Positions 1 through 10,364 of a stretch of DNA of 64,000 nucleotides are shown piece after piece (the first letter of the stretch is position 1; each line of letters begins with the position of its first letter). The DNA is from Oegoconia quadripuncta (taxonomy: Eukaryota; Arthropoda; Insecta; Lepidoptera; Autostichidae). A model generated the notes under the pieces. That model saw only the letters and a list, made by a program, of their open reading frames with translations, did not search any database and was not told where the DNA came from. The stretch covers positions 6,562,924 to 6,626,923 of the forward strand of contig OX438747.1 in NCBI GenBank assembly GCA_949316235.1, given 5' to 3'. Position numbers and translations under genes: made by a program.

Positions 1-231
1 TCACTGACCCCGAACTGCAGCATCCCCTTCACCTAGATTAATCCCGGATCTAGCCCGATAATTGCCGACCGCCTCCGAACTAGATATGCTTTATCTGGCG
101 CTGTTTGCATAAAGTCCGTGTTAGGTACGAGCTGGCCAGATAGCTGCGCTAATCGAAACTATTATTATTGAAATATTTTGAGCATTATTGAGCATCGGGA
201 AGATTATATTATGCTATGACTCTCGTCCTAT

Positions 232-305
232 CATCATCATCATCAGCATGTAAACATCCTACTGCAGGGATATAGGCCTTCATTCGTATATGAAGGAGTA
301 TGGGC
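232..305 (+). repeat. Fragment of Rep-P dispersed repeat ('CTGCAGGGATAT' family)
   Basis: It starts with a short CAT trinucleotide run and continues with text like 'CCTACTGCAGGGATATAGG' and 'AGTATGGGCC'. Longer relatives lie at 22905-23110 (minus) and 58677-58890 (plus). This is a very common Lepidoptera-type interspersed repeat. Only the first part is present here. Confidence 0.6.
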
Positions 306-560
306 CAATTTTTTACCAAGTAATTATTCACAAGATAATTTGTATGGCTTGAAAGTCAACTATGATAAGTGTGGGCCATATCACATAAGCGAGTATTGAG
401 CATAGGTTGCAACAGTGTTGGGACTGAATCGCGACCGCACGACGATCATAACATTTCCAAATGTAAATTTAAGTTCTTTTACCACAAATAGTGTTACTTA
501 AATACACGTAAGTATATGTAAGGTATAGTTACTATACCCCTAGCGCGCTAGATCTATTGC

Positions 561-1063
561 GTTAGTGTAGCGACACACCCGCGGAAATTACTACGCCGAC
601 AGTTCGGCTGATTACACTCGCAGTGTTTCGCAAGTAACCTATGACACATCAGGCGAAATTACGCGTTGTTCAGCGTAGAGCCGAACCTTTCGTCTAGCGA
701 CTGTTTCCGCGAAAAAGTCTTCAATGTATTTTGCATAGCAAGCGACACATCACGCGATGCGTTACGAGACCGAATGTTTGTTCAGCGCGCGCTTTCAAAG
801 GTAAGAGCGACAACGTCGCGTTCCTGTTTAGCAATGACTAACCTCTCTCTTTCAGTACAAGTGTCTTTCGTCACTTTTAGTGACCACCAACGACACAGAA
901 GACGACGACGCCACGTATTTTGCGGCGCTGAACTAGACGTGGCGCGCCGCGAAATTGCATGTTCGGCGCGTTTGGTGTGTCATGCCAACCGAATACTACG
1001 ACCGATAATTCAGTCGCCGAACTGTCGGCGCAGTACCTTCCGCAGGTGGGTCCCTACACTTAA
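561..1063. mobile_element. Element with long imperfect terminal inverted repeats, about 500 bp
   Basis: The left arm (about 561-620) and the reverse complement of the right arm (about 1005-1063) share a core reading GCCGACAGTTCGGC at 596-609 and 1017-1030, with recognisable similarity for roughly 50 bases. The region is richer in C+G than its surroundings. A 155-codon open frame (666-1133) crosses it but shows no protein-like pattern and runs past the right arm, so I do not call it a gene. The element is probably a non-autonomous DNA transposon of unidentified superfamily. Confidence 0.5.
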
Positions 1064-1164
1064 TCAGGTCGTGCTACTACTCATGCAGGGTGCACTACGC
1101 ACCCGCTGGATTTTCTTTGCAAGACATAATTAAAGTAATTGTAATATTCTTTATATTGTTACAA

Positions 1165-1203
1165 TGCATCATACATTATATCATAAATATAATGTATGAT
1201 GCA
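1165..1203. repeat. Perfect 17-bp hairpin with 5-nt loop
   Basis: Left arm 1165-1181 and right arm 1187-1203 are exact reverse complements, with loop CATAA. The arms are AT-rich. Confidence 0.85.
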
Positions 1204-1449
1204 CAATAGCCAAGCTACGATTATTTATTAGAGGAAAACAATTGGTATAATGCTAATGCTAATGCGAATGCTACGTCGAAAATCGCTTGTGTTAAGGCTC
1301 AATAAGCTGACTGTCAAACTTAAAGGATATTATTTACATGTCTTGTAATTACGATTTAGTCGACTTAGTGTATAGTGGAGTCAAATGATTAGTATAGTAT
1401 AATTCCAAGTCGTGCATCGCTAATTTTCATAATTGCGCTATCATACTAG

Positions 1450-1620
1450 GCGAGAGGGTAAGACACCCATGTCAAAAATAAGTGAACAGGCTGCGTAGCA
1501 TGACAGCATTTGTAGCGCTCGACGTAGGAGTGAGAGTGGGATTGTTGTAAATTTCGTCCAAGTGAATGAGCAGGACAAATGTTATCTCTCGCGACATAAA
1601 CGTTTATCGCGCCTATCATG
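1450..1620 (-). repeat. Dispersed repeat, first of two copies
   Basis: The reverse complement of about 1540-1600 matches 15600-15660, sharing 'TTTGTCCTGCTCATTC' and 'TTGGACGAAAT'. The two copies lie in opposite orientations. The open frame across this copy has no recognised domain. Confidence 0.5.
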
Positions 1621-2139
1621 CTACGGGGGCTAGTTTTATCATACATAGTTGGTACAGAATCTGAGCACACGTGGCGCAGACACATTCGAGATTCGTTCTC
1701 GATTAGCGTAGGGCAACGTCTGGGCGTAGTCAGTGATTTGGGTGATTGTCATACGTGTTTCTGTGATTCGGAGGGCATGTCAGTCCCAGTTGTTATCAAT
1801 GGAAATCAGTCGCCAAGTAGGTGGCTAACAGAGACGTCTTAACATACTATCAAAGGCAACTAGCCTTACAAATCCAATCCGCAATGGGCCCGCGTTTGAT
1901 TATAACCTGAGAGAAGGACTGTGGTGTACAGAAAAATAAAATACACACTTAAGTGTGCAAAATGTGGTCTTATCCGTAAAATCGATCTTTCAAATATACC
2001 AAAACTAAAAGTGACCAATTAGTGATGGCTATGCCACACTTCTGCTGAGTGATGTCACCGCATCGATGGCGATCACATGAAAAGTGAATTTTCACTATAG
2101 CCACTAAGAATTCAACAGGTCATATCGTGATCAAACGCG

Positions 2140-2205
2140 TATTTATCTATCTATCTGTATAGACATCTGTGTATCTGTATTGATATATAGATATCTATCT
2201 ATCTA
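2140..2205. repeat. Degenerate (ATCT)n microsatellite
   Basis: Repeated ATCT/TATC units with interruptions lie directly upstream of the SINE-A tail fragment. Confidence 0.8.
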
Positions 2206-2275
2206 GCCCATAATCTTCACTTAATATCAGGTGTGATTGAGGTCAAGCACTAACCTGTTGTGTATAAAAAAATCA
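2206..2275 (+). repeat. SINE-A 3' tail fragment
   Basis: It reads 'CTTCACTTAATATCAGGTG' followed by 'GATTGAGGTCAAGCACTAAC' and an A-run. This is the 3' end of the SINE-A consensus seen whole at 4561-4898. The tRNA-like head and body are missing. Confidence 0.75.
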
Positions 2276-2279
2276 TAAA

Positions 2280-3480
2280 AAAGTTCTACAGAACTGGGAA
2301 AATACCGCCAAACGATTCAGACTCTCATCGGCTCGACCTGCTCTTTCCGAGCCTCACAGCGTATTCTGCTATCAAGAACTTTATAAAATGTCGCTAACGG
2401 CTCTTTTCAGCGCCAGTTAACAGGGAGTACGGGAGTAGAATTCAAAACCTACTGAAATACTCGTATATCAGGGATATGCAGCTCTTGTAGATTTATCTGA
2501 ATATTTGTCATCCATCAATCACAAGTAAATTGAGACAGATGTTTTCATATTTATATTTTAATAGAAGTGCTTCAGTAATTTGGGGAACACGTTAAAAAAT
2601 AAATAAATATAGGATAAAATTAGGTAATTTTTGTGTATTGATAAACCTTTTGGACATGCAAAGGTCACTGTAACCAATACAGCCAAGTTCCTATTATCCA
2701 CACGGGCAGAGACGCGTGCGGAAAGCTACTAATTTAATATGATTTTAGGCAAATGTATTATTGGATTATTTTAAACGATCTTATCCTTTAAATTAGTGAA
2801 TTTAAGAAATCATTGAACTTGACTTCGATCTAGCGTAGGATCTTCAAATAAGTAGGTCATCCATAACAAGGACCTACTAGTGGACCTAAATGAAGTAATA
2901 CGAAAGTAGAAGGCAACATTGATTGAAATAGAGAGAGTGGTTTCACTTTAATTCCTTTCGATATTTTTAGTTTCTATCAGAACTTACCAGCATCAAATGT
3001 AATTAACATCAAACCTACTAAAGCTAAAAATACAAAACTAGAACGACTACTTACATGAATAACGAAAAGGACTATCCTACAAACAAACACTCGTACAGCA
3101 AAACTTGAGTTATGAGAGTACAAATAGAGTTCATTTTAGGCTGTATACAACTGTACGTAACGTGTCGGAAAAGCAAGATGTTTGGTGAAAAAGTCCTGAT
3201 AAGAGAACGTAACGTGCTTTGTTTAAGTTGGCACTTAAGTGAAGTCAAGATAATCAGTGATAAGGCCCATTATATAATTTCATTTTCTACTTTCAAGTGA
3301 GCGACAAAAGCTGCAGGACTTTAAAGTCTAATCATAAAGCAAATAAGATAGTGTAGTGGAAATTACGTATCGGCAAGAGCAGCGTGAAACGTCGACAATG
3401 ACTTAAAAATGATGCGAGAAGTCACTGGATGCAGGTCGCTTCCAAAAAGTCTCTTGGGATATTTGTCAGTTGTTTTTCCT
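2280..3480. other. No feature recognised
   Basis: AT-rich sequence without a convincing open frame, splice pattern or match to the other repeats of this window. A 62-codon frame at 3112-3300 shows no domain. Confidence 0.4.
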
Positions 3481-3488
3481 AGTTTGGT

Positions 3489-3495
3489 TATAAAA
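3489..3495 (+). promoter_or_regulatory. Possible TATA box
   Basis: TATAAAA stands in a short GC-richer context upstream of a gag-like start at 3787. It could belong to the 5' LTR of the BEL/Pao remnant. The distance to the nearest TCAG initiator-like sequence (3507) is shorter than usual, so the call is weak. Confidence 0.25.
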
Positions 3496-3786
3496 GCCCT
3501 TCAGCATCAGCTGAGATTTTATTTATATTTAGACGAGTGACAAACCCAATAGCACAGGCTTCCATCTATTAGGCGCTTACCCTTCTTCTTAGCGAGTCGA
3601 TGGCAAAAACGTCAAATTCTTGAGGACCAGAATGTGGCCATACGTACAGTATTGTCTGGGGCATCATAGAGGCGCTTACCCTAACATTCCATTGTCATGT
3701 CAGCGGTAACTATTAGGTTCAGTATTATCCAGCAGAGATCGCGTCTATTGTTGGAGCCGCATCATATGATATCTGGCTTAGTAAAC

Positions 3787-3891
3787 ATGCCACAAACAAG
3801 GAGCATGGGTAAGGTTGACGCGCCATCTCAAGTTCCTGCAATGGATGTCACTACATTGGCCGGAATGTCGACACCCGATGCCCGGGAATAA
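3787..3891 (+). pseudogene. BEL/Pao retrotransposon gag N-terminus (fragment)
   Basis: The 34-codon frame begins MPQTRSMGK and ends in a stop after PDARE. Short starts of the M-P-x-T-R-S type are typical of BEL/Pao gag proteins. Upstream, TTGGAGCCGC (about 3751) begins with TGG, as retroviral-type primer binding sites do. A purine-rich tract at 4007-4017 and the inverted-repeat unit at 4018 follow closely, so nearly all of the gag-pol interior is missing. Assignment rests on the short N-terminal pattern and on the BEL/Pao neighbours. Confidence 0.4.
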
Positions 3892-4004
3892 AAATCCTGT
3901 GAGTGCAGATCTTTCACCTCGTATCTCACAAAGTATCATCAATTCACAATCACTTGCATTATAACAATTCACCAGATTTATAGCACAGGTTTATATCTAC
4001 TTGC

Positions 4005-4268
4005 ACACGGGGAGAGTTGTTGGAAACTGGTCGGAAAACGGGTTTTTTGATAGGTAAACGTCATTGAGATTTGTGTATTTTACAAATATTACAAAGTGGA
4101 CTCTATTAACGTTAAAATAACAAGTTTAAGGTGTAAAACGTATATTTTTAGCAAATTAGAAAAATGATACAGATAGAAATAAAATGCACAACAACACAAG
4201 TCTCCATGACGTTTGTCTATCAAAAAACACCTGTTTTGTTGCCAGTTTCCAACAGCTTTCCCCGTTCT
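4005..4268. mobile_element. BEL/Pao LTR-like unit with mirrored ends
   Basis: TGTTGGAAACTGG at 4018-4030 is mirrored by CCAGTTTCCAACA at 4242-4254, giving a 237-bp unit bounded TG...CA like an LTR. The inverted similarity extends about 60 bases inward, and also outward into a purine-rich tract on both sides (about 4008-4017 on plus, about 4255-4266 read on minus). The integrase frame on the minus strand reads straight into it. A second copy lies inverted at 5196-5375, and a third broken copy at 4497-4548 plus 4899-4935. It is either an LTR shared by two convergent element remnants or a MITE built from BEL/Pao ends. Confidence 0.55.
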
Positions 4269-4446
4269 CACACAATAACCGCACCAGCTTCTTAGCCGGG
4301 CGCCTCAACGTCCCGCTGGTCGTGACTACATCAACCACCCGGACGCAATTGTCCTTTCCTGGGTACGTAGCACTTATGCGACCGCGGGGCCAGGTGCCAC
4401 GTGGGAGGTTATTTTCGGCTATGAGGACGAGATCTCCGACACACAA
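4255..4446 (-). pseudogene. BEL/Pao pol: integrase C-terminal domain (fragment)
   Basis: The minus-strand frame contains VGDLVLIAENNLPRGTWPRG, then VRVVDV, then RRPAKKLVRLL. This order is diagnostic of the C-terminal integrase region of BEL/Pao polyproteins, the segment after the catalytic core. The frame has no upstream core and continues into the LTR-like unit, so it is the last part of a 5'-deleted copy. A second decayed copy of the same domain lies at 43860-44372. Confidence 0.75.
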
Positions 4447-4496
4447 GTTTGACGAATCCCCTCCACTCGTCCTCGGTATCCGGCTCGAAAAGCCAA

Positions 4497-4548
4497 ATAT
4501 TACAAAGTGGACTGTATTAACGTTAAAATAACAAGGTGTAAAAGGTAT
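4497..4548 (-). mobile_element. BEL/Pao LTR-like segment, left half, split by SINE-A
   Basis: This matches 4087-4150 in the same direction ('ATTACAAAGTGGACT', 'TTAACGTTAAAATAACAA'). The remainder of the same unit resumes at 4899-4935 after the SINE-A at 4561-4898, so the SINE inserted into an existing copy. Confidence 0.65.
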
Positions 4549-4560
4549 ATTTTTTTTTTA

Positions 4561-4898
4561 CCGCCTCCGTGGCTCAATGTAAACAACATTGGGTTTACGT
4601 TTCGGAGGTCGCGGGTTCGATCCCCAGCGGGGTACATATTTAGTACTCGGTTTGGTTGATGGTAGAGCATATTAAATGTCCGCCTGGCTAGCTACCACCA
4701 TCTTATCTAAATCTGCCGCCAAACAGCAATGTTAATAGCATTGTTGTGTTCCGGTTGTCCGAGATAAGATAGCCAGTCCCCCATATAAAATGGGGTTTCC
4801 GGATCAGTACGCTACCACCTTCGGCCTCATCTTCACTTAACATCAGGTGTGATTGAGGTCAAGTGCTAACCCGTTGTGGATAAAAAAAAAAAAAAAAA
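4561..4898 (+). mobile_element. SINE-A, full-length copy (tRNA-derived)
   Basis: The head 'CCGCCTCCGTGGCTCAATGT' and the B-box-like 'GCGGGTTCGATCCCC' resemble the tRNA-derived RNA polymerase III promoter of SINEs. A body ('GTCCGCCTGGCTAGCTACC'), a tail ('CACTTAACATCAGGTGTGA') and a run of about 17 A follow. Other copies or parts are at 2206, 6858, 23833, 26960, 34948, 40353, 50735, 51508, 54631, 58390 and 59482. About 338 bp with the tail. Confidence 0.9.
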
Positions 4899-4939
4899 TT
4901 AGAAAACTGATACAGACAGACAGACAAACCGGTTTGCTA

Positions 4940-5195
4940 GACCAGAACTTATTGTATTACAAGAAGTATCCGCGGTGAGAGATCCGCCTAAGCTAAATTT
5001 TGAGGGCAAAGACTTAAATATTTTCGCTTGCCGTATTCGGAACAGTATCATAATTATAAAACTTCTGGATCACAGAGCCTATTTAGAGTCACCGGAGCTA
5101 TTCAATACAGTTCTAAATAAATTAACACATTTTATGCGAGCACGGTGGACTGACTTCGCGAGGACCCACTACAACCTTCCTTCAGTTACTAAGTT
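4940..5195 (+). pseudogene. BEL/Pao gag/capsid-like fragment
   Basis: The frame reads RDPPKLNFEGKDLNIFACRI, then HRAYLESPELFNTVLNKL and RWTDFARTHYNLPSVTKLE. This pattern is familiar from the gag-type region of insect BEL/Pao elements. It runs on the plus strand, opposite to the integrase fragment 500 bp to the left, and joins the inverted LTR-like unit at about 5196. The interior is therefore rearranged as well as deleted. Confidence 0.6.
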
Positions 5196-5375
5196 GGAAT
5201 CGTGGTTGTGCGTTTTGTTTCTGTCTGTTTCAGTTTTCTAATTTACTAAAAATATACGTTTTACACCTTAAACTTGTTATTTTAACGTTAATAAAGTCCA
5301 CTTTGTAATATTTGTAAAAAGCACACCAACACAAATCTCAATGACGTTTACCTATCAAAACCCGTCTTGTTTTAA
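5196..5375. mobile_element. BEL/Pao LTR-like unit, inverted second copy
   Basis: It is the reverse complement of most of 4020-4200: both share the AACGTTAATA segment, the 'TGATAGG' stretch and 'GACGTTTACCTATCAAAA'. A short further piece (TTAACGTTAATATTG) follows at about 5380-5410. Together with 4005-4268 it forms an inverted pair about 1.3 kb across. Confidence 0.65.
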
Positions 5376-5539
5376 ATTTTAAACTTGTTTTTTAACGTTA
5401 ATATTGCATATAATATAATTGTAATATTGCCTATGGTCAGCTGTGGACGTCCTGTGATTGATATGATGATTATAATTATGAAGAAAATAGGATGTAGATA
5501 GTTGATGAAATGGTATTTACTTACTACCAATATCTTTTC

Positions 5540-5890
5540 TTCTTCCTCATTTCTCTACTGTGACAACAAATCAATCATACATTCGTCATGCTCAAGGTTG
5601 TTATAAGTCAGTATTAGTTACACGTGTGGCTGTTACAGGTGGTCAGCCACTAACCTACAGTCCGTTACTCAGATTTGCCTATTTGAGGAATATTACGTTT
5701 ATGCGTCAGTGGGCCACATTCACACAGCAGATGTACAAGTGTTTCCTCTGCAAGGAGGCATAATCGCCGTGTACCGGAGCTTCACGTTGAGCATGTTTAC
5801 TCAGACAGCAGTGCCCCGTGAGTGCCCTTGCAAGAATGCGTAAATTGGTCCTACTTAGTGTCAGTGCTTCTCCGGCAGCCTTCTAAAAGT
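5540..5890 (-). pseudogene. LINE ORF C-terminus, RNase H/zinc-knuckle tail (decayed)
   Basis: The reverse strand matches 21655-21925 over most of its length, for example around ILARALTGHC and the following 'CCTCCTTGCAGAGG' segment. That region is the end of a non-LTR retrotransposon ORF2, after the RNase H-like domain. Frameshifts and stops are present. Confidence 0.6.
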
Positions 5891-6850
5891 CGGTACTTGT
5901 GAATTTGTAACATGAAACAATATAAAGTTGAAGGTATACAAGATTTGTTCGGAACACATTCAATTGGTAAAATAACTATAATCTATATAAACAGCAAATA
6001 AATTTGTCACGAATCCCTAAGAGCTCGGACGTTATTTTTCTGTGTTTCTCATACATTTTTATATTTCATGATGGTGAGAGAAGGCTTACCACAATGGCTT
6101 GTCCTACTGTTTTCTATGTCTATTGATTGCGATTGAACTTCTTGTTGGGCTGTGTAGTGCCAAAGTGAACGACAGCAATATAAATATTTACAAAAGTTAA
6201 ATCTTCTTTTGTATTTAGTTATATATTTGCTATAATACTCTTTTTGAATTAGGTTTCGCTTATATTGTGACCCACAAGGAGTGGTTCGCAAGATGTGCTG
6301 CTGGAGTGCTTCATATGTGACTATAGAAAATTATACAAGGGCTCAAGGGGTCCTTCATAAAAGCCGGATTAATTACTTGTGAATTCGAAACAAAATATAG
6401 AAGTTACATTATACATATAGACTTTCGCTATTCAAAAATGTTTGTGCATGATCCAACAATGGATCTCCAATTATTATCGTAAAGAAAGCTATAGAAGAAA
6501 GTGGTGTAGTATTAATATTCATTTATTCATGCTTTCATGTGTTAACATTAGTATCACAGTCATCATTATCAAGTCAAGTGTTAAACACACTTTGATTTTA
6601 TTTAGCAAACAAACACTCTTAACATTACATAAATAATGTTATTATTACAGCCCTCGAGTTCAGTAGAAAACGACTTAATATAGTTTATCACGCACGGTAT
6701 TCCATACAAACTTTCAAATCCAAATTTGTGGAAAATAAAACGATTCTAATGAATCTTTATAAGCATAAAGGACGTACATAGATCTAAAAAGTTACTAGAG
6801 AATATTTGTGAAAGAGAGTAGAACGATTTTAAGTTTTCCATAGTAACTGA
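5890..6850. other. No feature recognised
   Basis: AT-rich. The short frames at 6049-6291 and 6442-6636 lack protein patterns. Two similar phrases ('ACTTGTGAATT') near 5898 and 6376 hint at a decayed repeat. Confidence 0.4.
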
Positions 6851-6857
6851 ATTATTT

Positions 6858-7193
6858 TATTTATCAACAACGGGTTAGCACTTAACCTCAATCACACCTG
6901 ATGTTAAGTGAAGATGAGGCCGAAGGTGGTAGCGTCTAACTCAGTTGACCCGGAAACCCTATCTTATTTGGGGGACTGGCTATCTTATCTCTGACAACCG
7001 AAACACAACAATTCTATTAATATTGCTGTTTGGCGGCAGATTTAGATAAGATGGTGGTAGCTAGCCAGGCGGACATTTAATATACCCTACCACCAACCAA
7101 ACCGAGTACTAAATATGTACCCCGCGGGAGATCGAACTCGCGACCTCCGAAACGTAAACCCAATGTTGTTTACATTGAGCCACGGAGGCGGTT
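6858..7193 (-). mobile_element. SINE-A copy, minus strand
   Basis: It is near full length, from the tail ('CAACGGGTTAGCACTTAACC') to the head ('GAGCCACGGAGGCGG'). Just beyond the head (about 7208-7245) lies a small imperfect hairpin made of a partial copy of the head sequence. Confidence 0.9.
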
Positions 7194-7259
7194 AAATGTG
7201 TATATATTTAATCGCCTCCGCGATAGTATTATCGCGGCGGTTAAAATGCTATATATACT

Positions 7260-8200
7260 AACTTTTTAAATCTATGTATACGTACGTATAGAGTCTCATT
7301 AGAATGTCATGTGGGCTAAAATATATGGGTTAAGTCGTATATTTTTGTCACTTTAAACTAGTACAAATATAAGATACGGTAGAAATTATTAAATGTTGAA
7401 AAGAAACTTATACTAAAACTACTACACTTTTTAGTATTTCAATTCTAAATTTACCCAATGATAGCCCAAAAATGCCAATTTCTATAATATTTACAGGATA
7501 AAATTTTAGAAACGATTAAAGTAACTATTCATGACGAAGTTAGTTTCACAGAGAGATACATACTCGTTATGTCTCTATATTTCCTAACAGTCCACTTACT
7601 GTCAATCTCTGTTACACAAACTATTGACAACTGGGGTCACAAAATCAACTGAGTTAGATTGAGACCTTCCGGTGTATGGTCTATATTCATTACAATAGCT
7701 TCAATTGTATTTCATCCTAACACAACACTTTAATAATTTAAACCAATCTTTATCTATTCAATTAGATAATAGGTGCCACATTTTGAAAGTTGGAACAGAC
7801 TTTATATTTTCCAGTGGTGTTTTAAATATTTTATGATGTACTTGAACCGTACAATAAAAGTTGTAGAAAGATCGATTCTGTAAGTGTTGCCATTATATAT
7901 TTTAAAATAAGTAGTACGCATTTACGCGATGCATTTACTTTCTTCATTCATAAGAAAAGGTACAGAATTTCCTTGTGGCGTCTGTTTCTCCGAAATGAAG
8001 GTCTAAGGTATACCTACCACTGAAATCAAAATGCTTCAAATTCATCTTGCACTACACGGTGTCTTTCATCCAGTATGATTATGGTGAAACGCAGAAGGAA
8101 ATTCTGTACCTTAGTAGTTGGCATTATGAATGAATAACTAAAATTCTAAGAGTGAATTGTGTACACAATAAAAAAAAACGAAGCCGCGGACAGAATGCTA
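7260..8200. other. No feature recognised
   Basis: AT-rich, without a supported open frame or a match to other repeats of the window. Confidence 0.4.
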
Positions 8201-8202
8201 GT

Positions 8203-8370
8203 GCTACATAAATACATTTTTTTTGTGGTAAATAAATACTTATTATAAATGAAAACATCCATAACTCGGATACACATGTCCGTATTCATCATACAAATAC
8301 CTATGTTCCCCTAGCGGGATTAGAAGCGGCGACCTTTTGGTGTAGTTGACGGAGTTTCTAACCACTACAC
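8203..8370 (-). mobile_element. SINE-B copy, minus strand, 3'-truncated
   Basis: It has the SINE-B body ('GAAAACATCCATAACTCGG') and the tRNA-like head with a damaged B-box ('GCGGGATTAGAAGCGGCGAC'). The (TTTA)n 3' end seen in other copies is missing. SINE-C starts on the opposite strand about 20 bp away. Confidence 0.8.
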
Positions 8371-8390
8371 CAAACAGTTCATATACTTCT

Positions 8391-8645
8391 GCGACGACCG
8401 ATTGGTGTAGTGAATAGTGACCCTGTCAGCGAAACGAACGGTTGCAGGTTCGAATCCCGCGAATGTTTGTGTGATGAATATGAACATTTATTCCCGTGTC
8501 ATGGATTTTTTATTATATAAGTTTATATAAATATTTATGTATGTTTATCCGTTACCTAGTATCCATAGTACAAGCTTTGCTTAGTTTGGGACTAGATGGT
8601 TGGTGTTAGTGTCCGAAATATTTAGTATTATTATTTATTATTATT
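8391..8645 (+). mobile_element. SINE-C copy (tRNA-derived)
   Basis: The head 'GACCGATTGGTGTAGTGAAT' resembles a tRNA A-box and 'GCAGGTTCGAATCCCGCG' a B-box. The body carries 'GTGTGATGAATATGAACATT' and the 3' part 'TTTGCTTAGTTTGGGACTAG'. It ends in a TTA-rich tail. Other copies or parts are at 17607 (minus), 34434 (minus), 54600 (minus) and 60974 (plus). Confidence 0.85.
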
Positions 8646-8837
8646 ACTTCTTGGGGACTTTTTGAAACTAGCTGATGCTGGCCGACTAAACAATGACGCA
8701 GACGGAAGAAGACAGGACAACCACAATTTCTAAATGGATGCAGCGGTATTTTAGAACGCGCTATAGTTGTTTCTTCAGTATCTTTGGTAAATTCTTCGTT
8801 CCCGCGCTTTTCGAGATTCACACGTTAGTTACTGGAA

Positions 8838-9121
8838 CCAACACGTCTCTTCCGGTGGGTGTCATATCTAATATCGTAAAAAGGTGACTAAGAGACCTCA
8901 CATAGATTAGATTAGATTAGATTTATTTAGTTCACTTTTACAATAGCATGTCATACATACAGTTTCGTAAATTTATGAAATTTAAAATAAAAGTGATTGT
9001 CAAACATAAAACAAAAAATAATAACATAAATAACATTTGGACTTGCACGTTACAACGGTGATCGGTTCGCTCACCCCCTGGCACGTGTGCATTTATGTAT
9101 ATTTCAAATGTCAACCGTGGA
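8838..9121 (+). repeat. Rep-E copy interrupted by a LINE tail
   Basis: It starts like the Rep-E copy at 20465 ('TCTTCCGGTGGGTGTC', then 'GTGACTAAGAGACC') and resumes at about 9035 with 'GGACTTGCACGTTACAACGG' up to the 'CAACCGTGGAT' end. The middle is replaced by 8903-9000. Confidence 0.7.
8903..9000 (-). mobile_element. LINE 3'-end insertion with (GATTA)n tail
   Basis: It begins with repeated GATTA units, followed by 'GATTTATTTAGTTCAC'. Read on the minus strand this is a LINE 3' end with a microsatellite tail. It sits within Rep-E, so it inserted after Rep-E. The exact right border is not certain. Confidence 0.55.
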
Positions 9122-9705
9122 TATGGATTACTGGGTTTGGCAGAACAAGACTGAAAGTATAATTAATGCAGTGGAAATGCGATCATTGAGAAGTATGAGT
9201 GGGGTGACTTTGAAAGATAGAATCAGGAATAGTGTAATTAGTGAGTTTTTCAGTGAGAAAGAAGACGCAGTGACAAAGACTGAAAAAGATATGCTGAGAT
9301 GATTTGGACATATGGAGAGGATGAATGAAAGAAGACTAACGTTAGAAGCATAAGACGCGAATTTGGGTGATAGTACTACTAAAGGGGAAGACCACGGCGA
9401 ACGTACCATGATCAAATCGGAGACGTTTTAATGAAAGGCCAAATCAAGAGTACACTAAACAGAGGAGCATGTATGAACAACATTATGAGAGTGAATAAAG
9501 CAATAGAGGTGTGTCAAGATCGTAGCAAGTGGAAGTCTGTGGTCTCTGCCTACCTCTACGGGAGAAACAGCCGTGAATTTGTATGTATGTTATATGTTTG
9601 ACGGGCATTGTGTGTGTTGGCCCACAAAATCTATTACGTAATGAATTACGTTATGGTGAAGAGGCCTATATCCAGCAGTGGGTGGATGTGGGCTTAGATT
9701 CATTG
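9122..9705 (+). pseudogene. RTE-type LINE, C-terminus and 3' UTR (decayed)
   Basis: The frame reads DYWVWQNKTESIINAVEMRS, then LRSMSGVTLKDRIRN, and after a stop FGHMERMNERRLT. Later pieces match the usual end of this RTE family (CRDRSKWKSVVSAYLYGR). The non-coding end 'GAAGAGGCCTATATCCAGCA' is the RTE 3' terminus type. Stops and frameshifts make it dead. Confidence 0.8.
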
Positions 9706-9845
9706 AGCGAATAGAAATAGCTTACGTTCCTGTCCTCTACCAGGAGGATATTTCTGTCGCCAAACCTCAGTGAAAACACTGTATTGTTTCAGTGTAAAGA
9801 ATAAAATAGCCAGTGAATTCGGAGGCTTCAGGTATTCTATTTTGT

Positions 9846-10160
9846 TAACCGACTCCAAATAAGGAGGAGGTTCTAGGTACATCTGTATGAATATTTTCGT
9901 CAATTGTTAACCGATTTTGAAGAACATTTTGTTTGATAGGGCTTACAGCCAGATTGGTTCCATATAAAGATCTAATGGTGCATTTAGGAGATAAAGAATA
10001 GCGCCACATTATACATACCACATGAATAAGTAATTTAATTGTTATAGTTTTCATGTATGTTCCTCTCGTGTTTGTTAATAATGTGTTGTATGATATTGTG
10101 TTTCTTGTATGTGTGCCCGTTTATGCAATAAACTTTTTATCTATCTTATTGAAGTCGGTT
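9846..10160. mobile_element. Element with 'AACCGACTYCAA' inverted ends
   Basis: The left end 'AACCGACTCCAAATAAGG' is mirrored by 'TTATTGAAGTCGGTT' at 10146-10160. A second copy with the same end types spans about 36850-36992. This is an abundant Lepidoptera repeat type, probably non-autonomous. Confidence 0.5.
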
Positions 10161-10364
10161 GTTTTACCAAATTTTGGCGGTTTTTTGGCAAACATCTATG
10201 ATCCTGATATTTGAAGTCGAACTTATTGACCTTATCTCTAGAAGGTTACAGATGACATGAAGTTTATCACTTTCCATCATTTATCCACGAACCATCATAT
10301 TACAATACGTGATATACGGAACACGTGTTTCTTAGAAGCATTTATCTTTAGTATTATGTATACT

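Noticed and set aside
666..1133. 155-codon open frame as a gene
   Set aside because: It overlaps the inverted-repeat element, passes through its right arm, and has no domain pattern or splice context.
2140..2205. CRISPR-like or regulatory repeat array
   Set aside because: Simple ATCT microsatellite without spacers.
8430..8462. True tRNA gene in SINE-C
   Set aside because: Box A and B words are present but no cloverleaf closes, and the unit continues into the SINE body shared by other copies.
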